A stretch of 64,000 nucleotides of DNA from Saccharibacillus alkalitolerans (GTDB taxonomy: Bacteria; Bacillota; Bacilli; Paenibacillales; Paenibacillaceae). Shown one piece after another: positions 58,273-64,000 of the stretch. The DNA lies in assembly GCF_011090185.1 (NCBI RefSeq), contig NZ_JAAFGS010000001.1, forward strand, positions 806,001 to 870,000, read 5' to 3'. Made by a program: the position numbers and the translations under genes. The notes under the pieces are model-generated. The model ran no database searches and was not told the DNA's origin. It was given only the letters and a program-made list of their open reading frames with translations. Each line of letters starts with the position of its first letter. The first letter of the stretch is position 1.

Positions 58273-59499
58273 TTATTTGGCGACGCTCGTCAAATACCCG
58301 TAACCCTGCGCGTCCATGTCGGCCAGCGGAACGAAGCGGATGGAGGCGCTGTTGATGCAGTAGCGCTTGCCGCCGCGATCCGTCGGACCGTCGTCGAATA
58401 CGTGGCCCAGATGGATATCGCCGGAGCGGCTGCGCACTTCGGTGCGGATCATGTTGTAGGCGGTATCTTCGCGATACGTGACGACTTCCGGCGCGATCGG
58501 CTTGACGAAGCTCGGCCAGCCGCATTGGGAATCGTATTTGTCTTCGCTCGCGAACAGCGGCTCGCCGGTGGAGACGTCGACGTAGATGCCCGGCTCGTAC
58601 GTGTCCCAATATTCGTTGGAGTAAGGGTGTTCGGTATCCTGCTCGACGGCGACTTTATACTGGATGTCGGTCAGCATGGACTTCAGCTGCTCCGGCGTTC
58701 GTTTCGGGTAGTCCGCCTGATCGACGACGATATGCCCGGCGGATTTCGTCGCGGCTGCGGATTTTTCGCCGGTCGAAGTCACGCCTGCCGCCGAAGTGCC
58801 GTTCTCCCCGTCCGCCGGAATTTCCTGCTCGTTCAGAATGCCCATGTCGATATGGCAGTAACCGTTCGGGTTCTTTTCCAAATAATCCTGATGATAGTCT
58901 TCCGCCATGTAAAAGTTTTCGAGCGGGAGCACTTCGGTCACGATGTCTTTATTGTACTTGTCCTGTTCTTTGGCGATGACGGCTTCGGCGACCGCTTTCT
59001 CGCTTTTATCCGTATAGTAGACGCCGGAACGGTACTGAATGCCGCGGTCGTTGCCCTGCCGATTGACGCTGGTCGGGTCGATGACTTTGAAAAACTCCGT
59101 CAGCAGCTTGTCCAGCGGCACCCGTTCGGGATCGTAAGTGACTTCGACCGTCTCCGCGAAACCGCGGTCGCCCTTGATCACGTCTTCGTACGACGGGTTC
59201 TCGCCGGTGCCGTTGGCATAGCCGGACACGGCGTCCTGTACCCCGTAGATGCGCGCCATATAAGCTTCGACGCCCCAGAAACAGCCGCCGGCCAGATAGA
59301 TTTTTTTCAAATCGGACTCGGAATAGTCGACGTCGGCGTTCGGGTTGGGAATGCTGGCGGCCGTCACGCTCGACGGCATCGAAGCGCCGGGCACGTTCAT
59401 TCCGGCGAAGCCGGACGTGGAACAGGCCGATACGAGCAGACTCAGCAGCGCAAGCGCTGCGAGAGAGAGCCAGGCCGTCGGCCGGGTTCGTTTGTTCAT
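58273..59499 (-). CDS. msrAB: Lipoprotein peptide-methionine sulphoxide reductase MsrA-MsrB fusion
   Basis: A 408-residue protein. The signal ends at a lipobox with Cys26 (LLVSACSTSG), so it is tethered to the outer face of the membrane. The MsrA domain (about 62-225) has the catalytic GGCFWG with Cys73. The MsrB domain (about 265-400) has SQCGWPSF and the catalytic RYCINS with Cys381. The usual MsrB zinc-binding CxxC pairs are absent (GIYVDVSTGEPLFASEDKYD), as in the zinc-free forms known from Neisseria PilB. The two domains repair S- and R-sulphoxide isomers of methionine. It lies at the end of a ccdA-tlpA-msrAB operon that would supply electrons. Confidence 0.94.
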   Translation of the reverse strand: MNKRTRPTAWLSLAALALLSLLVSACSTSGFAGMNVPGASMPSSVTAASIPNPNADVDYSESDLKKIYLAGGCFWGVEAYMARIYGVQDAVSGYANGTGENPSYEDVIKGDRGFAETVEVTYDPERVPLDKLLTEFFKVIDPTSVNRQGNDRGIQYRSGVYYTDKSEKAVAEAVIAKEQDKYNKDIVTEVLPLENFYMAEDYHQDYLEKNPNGYCHIDMGILNEQEIPADGENGTSAAGVTSTGEKSAAATKSAGHIVVDQADYPKRTPEQLKSMLTDIQYKVAVEQDTEHPYSNEYWDTYEPGIYVDVSTGEPLFASEDKYDSQCGWPSFVKPIAPEVVTYREDTAYNMIRTEVRSRSGDIHLGHVFDDGPTDRGGKRYCINSASIRFVPLADMDAQGYGYLTSVAK

Positions 59500-59543
59500 G
59501 TACGCAGCCTCCTTATTGTGATAAGAATACGAACCGTCGTTGT

Positions 59544-60080
59544 TTAAGGAATCGCGTCAAAATTCGAAGCGATCACGTCGTTGGTATTGTGGCCGGGAAC
59601 CGTCTTGGCCAGCCCGCCCTCGGAATCGATGTAAAAAGAAGTCGGATACGCGCGTACCCCAAGCTGCTGCGCGTATTTGCCGTCTTGATCCAGCAGCACG
59701 GTCGTATTTTCTTCATCAAGGCCGGAGAACCATTTTTTGAAATCGGCTTCCGACTTTTCGCCTTTGAAATCCGGCGCGACGATGCTGATCACTTTAAAGT
59801 CGTTGTCCTGACCGGCCAGCGTATTCAATTCGTCCATGCCCGCAAGGCAGATCGAGCACCAGGACGCCCAGTATTTAATGTAGACTTTTTCTCCCTTGTA
59901 GTCCGCGAGCTTGACTTCGCTCCCGTTCAGATCCTTCAGATCGAACTGCGGAGCGGGCTTCGCGGAAGCCGCCGGGCTGCCCGAAGCGGAACCGGCAGGG
60001 CCCTGCCCGCACGCGGACAGCAGCAGCGCCGCCGACAGAAGCATCAGAAGAGGAAGCCATTTCTTTTTCGTTTTCGGCAA
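59544..60080 (-). CDS. Thioredoxin-like lipoprotein (TlpA/ResA type)
   Basis: A 178-residue protein. Starts at TTG 60098 and ATG 60089 are too close to the ribosome site; TTG 60080 sits 9 nt after AAGGAG. The signal has a lipobox ending LLLSACGQG. The mature domain has PAPQFDLKDLNGSEVKLADY and the active site ASWCSICLAGMDEL with the WCxxC motif, and the cis-Pro region VRAYPTSFYIDSEGG. It is an extracytoplasmic reductant fed by CcdA. Immediate upstream and downstream partners are ccdA and msrAB, so its likely job is reducing MsrAB. Confidence 0.93.
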   Translation of the reverse strand: MPKTKKKWLPLLMLLSAALLLSACGQGPAGSASGSPAASAKPAPQFDLKDLNGSEVKLADYKGEKVYIKYWASWCSICLAGMDELNTLAGQDNDFKVISIVAPDFKGEKSEADFKKWFSGLDEENTTVLLDQDGKYAQQLGVRAYPTSFYIDSEGGLAKTVPGHNTNDVIASNFDAIP

Positions 60081-60101
60081 ATCGGTCATCTCCTTCAAAA
60101 A

Positions 60102-60830
60102 TCAAAATTGGAACGCCGCGGTAAGAACCGCCAGGTTGTTGGTCATGAGCAGAAGGCCCATCGCGATCAGGACAAGTCCGGAAAATACTTTGATCTTGCC
60201 CATATGTTTGTACAGATTTTTCAGGCGGCGCAGCAGGAAGTCGGAAAATACGGCGAGCACAAGGAACGGCACGGCCATCCCCACGGTATAGACGAACATC
60301 ATCCACACGCCGTAACCGGCCGACCCGCCGCCAGCGGCGACGCCGAGCACGGCGGCCAGCACGGGCCCGATGCAAGGCGTCCAGCCGAAGCTGAACGTGA
60401 AGCCGAGCAGAAAGGCGCCCAACCAGCCCTTTTGTTTGCCCGCATCGAACGTCAGGCGCTTCTCCTTTTGCATGAACATCAGGTTCAGCAGGCCGGTCTG
60501 GTGAATGCCGAACAGGATGACGACCGCGCCGCAGGCGATCATGAACCAGGAGCTGTTGATGACTCCGCCCAGCGCGCCGGCGCCGAAGCCGAGCAGCAGA
60601 AAGACGGTGGACAGTCCGAGAATAAACAGCAGCGTGCGTCCGATCAATCGCGTGTCTACCCGGAAGCGCGTCGAATCGGACTTTTTCGCGTCGATCGCGG
60701 CTGCGCGTTCCGCTTCGGAACCGCCGAGAAACGCGAAATAAACGGGCAGCATAGGGAAGATGCAGGGCGAGAAAAAGGACAGCACGCCCGCCGCGAGCAC
60801 GCTTCCGGCATATAGGGATTCAGCAGGCAA
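60102..60830 (-). CDS. ccdA: CcdA-type membrane thiol-disulphide transporter
   Basis: A 242-residue protein with six membrane helices. TTG 60828-60830 lies 7 nt after GGAGGTGA. The two membrane cysteines are in GVLSFFSPCIFPMLPVYFAF (helix 1) and FSFGWTPCIGPVLAAVLGVA (helix 4), the DsbD-beta/CcdA pattern. It carries electrons from cytoplasmic thioredoxin across the membrane to extracytoplasmic thioredoxin-like proteins. The tlpA-like gene begins 21 nt later, followed by msrAB. Cytochrome c genes, the other usual partners of CcdA, are absent. Confidence 0.94.
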   Translation of the reverse strand: MPAESLYAGSVLAAGVLSFFSPCIFPMLPVYFAFLGGSEAERAAAIDAKKSDSTRFRVDTRLIGRTLLFILGLSTVFLLLGFGAGALGGVINSSWFMIACGAVVILFGIHQTGLLNLMFMQKEKRLTFDAGKQKGWLGAFLLGFTFSFGWTPCIGPVLAAVLGVAAGGGSAGYGVWMMFVYTVGMAVPFLVLAVFSDFLLRRLKNLYKHMGKIKVFSGLVLIAMGLLLMTNNLAVLTAAFQF

Positions 60831-61068
60831 AGAAGCGTCACCTCCAAGTGATCGACTTGTTCAAATTGTTTCTATATCTTATTGTACGCAAAAGGATGAC
60901 TTTTGGATTAGTTTTTTCAAATTTTTTTATGTAAATATTAGCAGTTTATGAAGCGCTGCCGCGAAAAAGAAAGGGAGCAAGGGGAGGGAGAGGCTTTTTT
61001 ATAGCGGAGAGGCGAAAAGGATTGCGCCTTGTGATAAAATATGTAATTTTAGAAGGAGATTAGGAGGG

Positions 61069-63777
61069 ATGCCCGTGTCCAGAAGCTGGTTCAACCGGCT
61101 GACTTTTTCATACCTGCCCATTCTCATCATTGTGCCCGCCATTTTGATGATCCTGTTCTTTCTGGGATCCGCGGAGCTGTCGAAACGGGAAACGGCCCGG
61201 GCAAACGCCGTGTTTTCGCGTCAGGCGGTGCAGTCGCTCGACTATTCGTTCCGTTCGATCGGCGAGATGATGAATCGGGAGATTTCTTCGGGCGAATTCC
61301 ATGCGTTTTTCTCCGCTTCGGAAAATCCGTACCTGGCCGCCAACGATGCTTCGACGCGGCTGGCACGGCTCAAACTCACCAATCCGCTGATCGACTCGAT
61401 CTACATTTACCGGCTGTCGGACGGAACGGTGCTCAGCAATCAATCGATCGGGCGGCTGGAAACTTTTTCGGATCGGGACTATATCGAAAAGGTGCTGGCA
61501 GGGCCGCTGCCCACGCGCTGGTCCGAGCCCAGGGAATTGTCGGGCTTCGGCGCGCAGCCGAGAACGGTGGTCACGCTGACTCGCGGCATTCCGCTGCTGA
61601 CGGGAGAACGCGGCCTGATGGTCGTCAACGTCTCGCTCGATTCCGTGCGCGAACTGCTGCGGGAGATGATCGGGGAAGAGACGAGCTTTATTCATTTGTA
61701 CACGGCGAACGGCGCGCTGATGCTCGGTACCGAAGCGGATCTGCCGGCGGCGGACGCAGAGAAGCTGCGCGGCGGGGAAGATCGCGAAACTGCCGAAAGC
61801 AGCCGCGAATTGTCCGCCGTTACTTCTTCGTATACGGGCTGGGAGGTGCGAAGCGGCGTGGTCGGCGACTCGCTGTCGCGCATTCTGACGAGCATCTGGT
61901 ACGTCTGGATCGGCGCTGCGGCCCTGATCGTGGCGCTCGGGATCGGCTGGGCGGTTCTTGTATCGAGACGCAATTACGAGCCGGTCATGCAGCTGCTGGA
62001 ACGGCTCGACGCGCTGCCTCGGGGAACGGCGCAGGCCGCCGCCGCGCTGACGGAAGCGGCTCGGTTTGACGGTGCGGGCCCGGAAAGCGAAGCGGGAATG
62101 CCGGAAGAAGCGGGAGCGGCGGAAAGCGAGCGTCAGGAGCGCAGAAACCGCCGGGGACAGCAGCCCGACGAGTTTGCGCGGATCGAGTCGACGCTCAGCG
62201 CCATGATCGCGCGCGCCGAATCGGACCGGCAGAGGCAGCGCGAAGACATCGTCTATCGGCGCCGGGAATTTTTCCGCGAGCTGCTGGAAGGGTCGAGAGT
62301 GGTAGGCGCGGAAGAATGGGCGATCGAGACCGAGCGGCTGGAAGCGGAGCAGACGTCGGGCTTCGGCGGAGCTGACGCCCCCGGACGCGATCCGTCCAAA
62401 ATGGGGGACAAGGACGGGACGGTCCGCAAAGAGACAAAGCTGCCGGCGGCGGAGTCGGGACGGGAAAATGGATCCCCGGCGTTCGGCAGCGCCGTCGTCG
62501 GCCTGCTGGAGATCGACCGGCCGGAGGAATTCAACCGGGCGTATTCGGAGCGCAGCCGGGATCTGCTGCGCTATGCGCTCGCCAGCGCCGCCGGCGAGCT
62601 GGCCGCCGCGCGGGGCGCGCGCCTCTGGGCGGAATGGCTGCCCGGCGGCCGGCTCGGTCTGCTGCTGCGCTTCGCGGCCGGCGAAGAGGAGCGGCCCGCG
62701 CCGCCCGAAGCGGCGGAAGCGCTTGAGCGGCAGAGCGTCGCCGCGGCGGCGCGCGGTCCGCGGACGGCCGCCGAAGAGAGCGGCGGGACGAGCGGGAGCG
62801 AAGCTGCTGCGGAGGCATCCGCCGAGGGAGCGCCCGAAGGGCCGGGCATGCGGCCCGGGCAGGAGGCCGCGCCGTATCCGGGCGGCGACGCGGTATCGTC
62901 CGCCGCGGCGATCGCGGAAGAGCTCGTCGCCTGGGTCGCCGCGCATCTGAAATGCACGGTGACCGTGGCGCTCGGAGGCGAGCTGAACTCGCCGGAGGAG
63001 ATATCCCGCGGCTTCCGCGAAGCCGGCGAGGCGATGGGATACAAGCTGTCGCTCGGCGGCGCGCGGGTCATCGCGCGCCGCGACCTGCGCCGGGGCGGAG
63101 CTTCCGAATTGTACGGCGTGCTGCGCACCATCCGCGAACTGGCGCTGGCCTACCGGCTCGGAGAGCCCGAATGGAAAGACCGTCTGGACGAGCTGCTCGG
63201 GGAACTGCGCGCCGCGCTGCTGCCCAAGGACGACCTGTCCGGCCTGATGAACGTGCTGGGTTATCAGCTGCTGCGCGAAATGATGGAGCTGCCGGGCGAA
63301 GCGAAGGAACTGTGGCGCAGCGAAGCCGCGCCGAAGCTGAGCGCGGCGCTGGAAAGCTTCGATACGCTGGACGAATTGGAATCGGCCGTGCGGAGCCTGC
63401 TGGAGGAGTACGCGGTGCGGCTCAAGCTGCTGCGCGAGAGCCGAAGCAGCCATGTGACGCTGCAGGAAGTAAGGGCCTATATCGATGCCAATTTCAGCGA
63501 TCCGAATCTGTCGCTGTCCTCGATCGCCGACCGCTTCGGCCTCAGCTCCAGCTATCTGAGCCGGCTGTTCAAAGACGCGTTCGGCGAGAACTTCGTCGAT
63601 TATCTGGCCGGCGTGCGGGTCGAAGCGGCCCGCAAGCTGCTCAAAGAAACGGACGAGCCCATTCAGGGAATCGCGATCCGCGTCGGCTACGCGAATTATA
63701 TGTCGTTCAGCCGCGCTTTTAAGAAGGTGGCCTCGACGACGCCGGGGAATTATCGCAGCCGCAGCCGCACGGAATAA
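61069..63777 (+). CDS. Membrane-bound AraC-family regulator with extracytoplasmic sensor
   Basis: A 902-residue protein; ATG 61069 follows AGAAGGAGATTAGGAGGG (GTG 61075 is also possible). Helix 1 (about residues 15-33), an extracytoplasmic Cache-like sensor (about 34-280; LKLTNPLIDSIYIYRLSDGT), helix 2 (about 285-305; IWYVWIGAAALIVALGIGWA), a long cytoplasmic linker, and a C-terminal AraC HTH (about 800-895; LSSIADRFGLSSSYLSRLFK and PIQGIAIRVGYANYMSFSRA). This is the usual Paenibacillus sugar-responsive regulator plan. The linker holds an Ala/Glu/Gly-rich low-complexity stretch (about 540-615) that lengthens it beyond the common 750-800 residues. No ABC transporter lies next to it here. Confidence 0.92.
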   Translation: MPVSRSWFNRLTFSYLPILIIVPAILMILFFLGSAELSKRETARANAVFSRQAVQSLDYSFRSIGEMMNREISSGEFHAFFSASENPYLAANDASTRLARLKLTNPLIDSIYIYRLSDGTVLSNQSIGRLETFSDRDYIEKVLAGPLPTRWSEPRELSGFGAQPRTVVTLTRGIPLLTGERGLMVVNVSLDSVRELLREMIGEETSFIHLYTANGALMLGTEADLPAADAEKLRGGEDRETAESSRELSAVTSSYTGWEVRSGVVGDSLSRILTSIWYVWIGAAALIVALGIGWAVLVSRRNYEPVMQLLERLDALPRGTAQAAAALTEAARFDGAGPESEAGMPEEAGAAESERQERRNRRGQQPDEFARIESTLSAMIARAESDRQRQREDIVYRRREFFRELLEGSRVVGAEEWAIETERLEAEQTSGFGGADAPGRDPSKMGDKDGTVRKETKLPAAESGRENGSPAFGSAVVGLLEIDRPEEFNRAYSERSRDLLRYALASAAGELAAARGARLWAEWLPGGRLGLLLRFAAGEEERPAPPEAAEALERQSVAAAARGPRTAAEESGGTSGSEAAAEASAEGAPEGPGMRPGQEAAPYPGGDAVSSAAAIAEELVAWVAAHLKCTVTVALGGELNSPEEISRGFREAGEAMGYKLSLGGARVIARRDLRRGGASELYGVLRTIRELALAYRLGEPEWKDRLDELLGELRAALLPKDDLSGLMNVLGYQLLREMMELPGEAKELWRSEAAPKLSAALESFDTLDELESAVRSLLEEYAVRLKLLRESRSSHVTLQEVRAYIDANFSDPNLSLSSIADRFGLSSSYLSRLFKDAFGENFVDYLAGVRVEAARKLLKETDEPIQGIAIRVGYANYMSFSRAFKKVASTTPGNYRSRSRTE

Positions 63778-63880
63778 TTTAGAGATGGCGGGAAGTGAAA
63801 GCAAAAGGCCGAAGAGTGGGTAATACGTAAAGGAGAAGCCAAGCAGCATACTTATACGGAAAACGAGAGGAGAATATAAA

Positions 63881-64000
63881 ATGGCAGATTCGGAAAAGAA
63901 TGCAATCGTCGTCGGAGCGGTCGCGGGCGCGCTGATCGGGGCCGGCCTGGCTGTACTGGTCGCCGCCCAGGAGGGCGCTTCGCTGAAAGAGAAATTCATG
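63881..64000 (+). CDS. Small membrane protein, possibly YtxH-like (3' end outside window)
   Basis: ATG 63881 follows CGAGAGGAGAATATAAA and the frame is open for 40 codons to the window end. The sequence starts polar (ADSEKNA) then forms a Gly/Ala-rich hydrophobic helix (VVGAVAGALIGAGLAVLVAA) and a polar tail QEGASLKEKFM. A glycine-rich single helix followed by a charged tail resembles YtxH-type stress proteins, but too little is present for a firm call. Confidence 0.55.
   Translation, partial: MADSEKNAIVVGAVAGALIGAGLAVLVAAQEGASLKEKFM

Noticed and set aside
61108-63999. A 963-codon open frame on the minus strand opposite the AraC-type gene
   Set aside because: Arg/Gln/His-rich shadow of a GC-rich gene with no ribosome site or domain; the plus-strand frame has clear HTH and membrane segments.
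1-64000. Mobile elements, prophage, CRISPR, tRNA or rRNA genes
   Set aside because: No transposase or integrase motifs, no regularly spaced repeats and no tRNA or rRNA signatures were seen on either strand; a search with tRNAscan, Rfam and ISfinder would be decisive.

Overview
The window reads as chromosome of a GC-rich Paenibacillaceae-type Firmicute, most like Paenibacillus or Saccharibacillus. This is inference from gene content and style: an acsA/acuA/acuC acetate module, HssRS/HrtBA-type haem detoxification, AraC regulators with extracytoplasmic sensors, a large secreted glycosidase, strong AGGAGG ribosome sites, frequent TTG/GTG starts and U-tailed terminators. I saw no rRNA, tRNA, CRISPR array, insertion sequence, phage gene or origin. 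High GC gives long antisense reading frames opposite almost every real gene.

Layout. 1-7.1 kb: a partial CPBP protease, a small unrecognised protein, two paralogous membrane-anchored TPR/carboxypeptidase-regulatory proteins, and the ECF sigma/anti-sigma pair leading into one of them. 7.1-13 kb: an ArsR-type regulator divergent from a sugar ABC importer (binding lipoprotein, two permeases) and a GH43 arabinofuranosidase-like enzyme, probably an arabino-oligosaccharide utilisation locus. 13.2-18.2 kb: a TIM-barrel isomerase/epimerase-like protein, then hssR-hssS-hrtB-hrtA with a recognisable HssR direct-repeat box. 18.3-23 kb: a small membrane protein, an EEP-family hydrolase, then a MerR/TipA regulator with a textbook 19-bp-spacer operator heading a run with a DUF2268-type zinc protein, an unrecognised protein and a Bax-inhibitor-1/YccA protein.

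23.1-24.9 kb: two secreted proteins of unknown role. 25-29.6 kb: acsA, a tautomerase, and divergent acuA-acuC without acuB, a switch in which acetyl-CoA synthetase is acetylated and deacetylated. 29.8-34.4 kb: a LuxR-type regulator, a methyltransferase that lost its SAM-binding core, a saccharopine-dehydrogenase-like protein and an aldehyde dehydrogenase. 34.6-39 kb: MaoC-like, DUF418-like, unrecognised, XRE-cupin and SDR genes. 39-42.7 kb: a 1201-residue secreted glycosidase with three tandem C-terminal modules and an overlapping upstream mini-ORF. 42.8-45.5 kb: two tandem small membrane proteins and a DHA2 drug exporter under an inverted-repeat operator.

45.5-52.4 kb: an unrecognised 567-residue protein coupled to a small secreted protein, an SMI1/HEAT protein, an alpha/beta hydrolase, and a translationally coupled SPFH/NAD-kinase-like pair. 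52.5-53.7 kb: a flavin monooxygenase interrupted by one in-frame amber codon. 53.9-60.8 kb: unrecognised small proteins, an FAH-family protein, an ABC-F ATPase, a DUF1450 protein and a ccdA-tlpA-msrAB operon for repairing oxidised methionine outside the membrane. 61-64 kb: a membrane-bound AraC regulator and the start of a small membrane protein.

The best-supported observations are the HssR box, the amber-split monooxygenase, the sigma/anti-sigma/TPR module with a probable CTG start, the CcdA-TlpA-MsrAB relay and the SPFH/NAD-kinase-like pair. No single locus proves to be a wholly new system; the TPR/sigma module and the SPFH/NADK pair are the best candidates.
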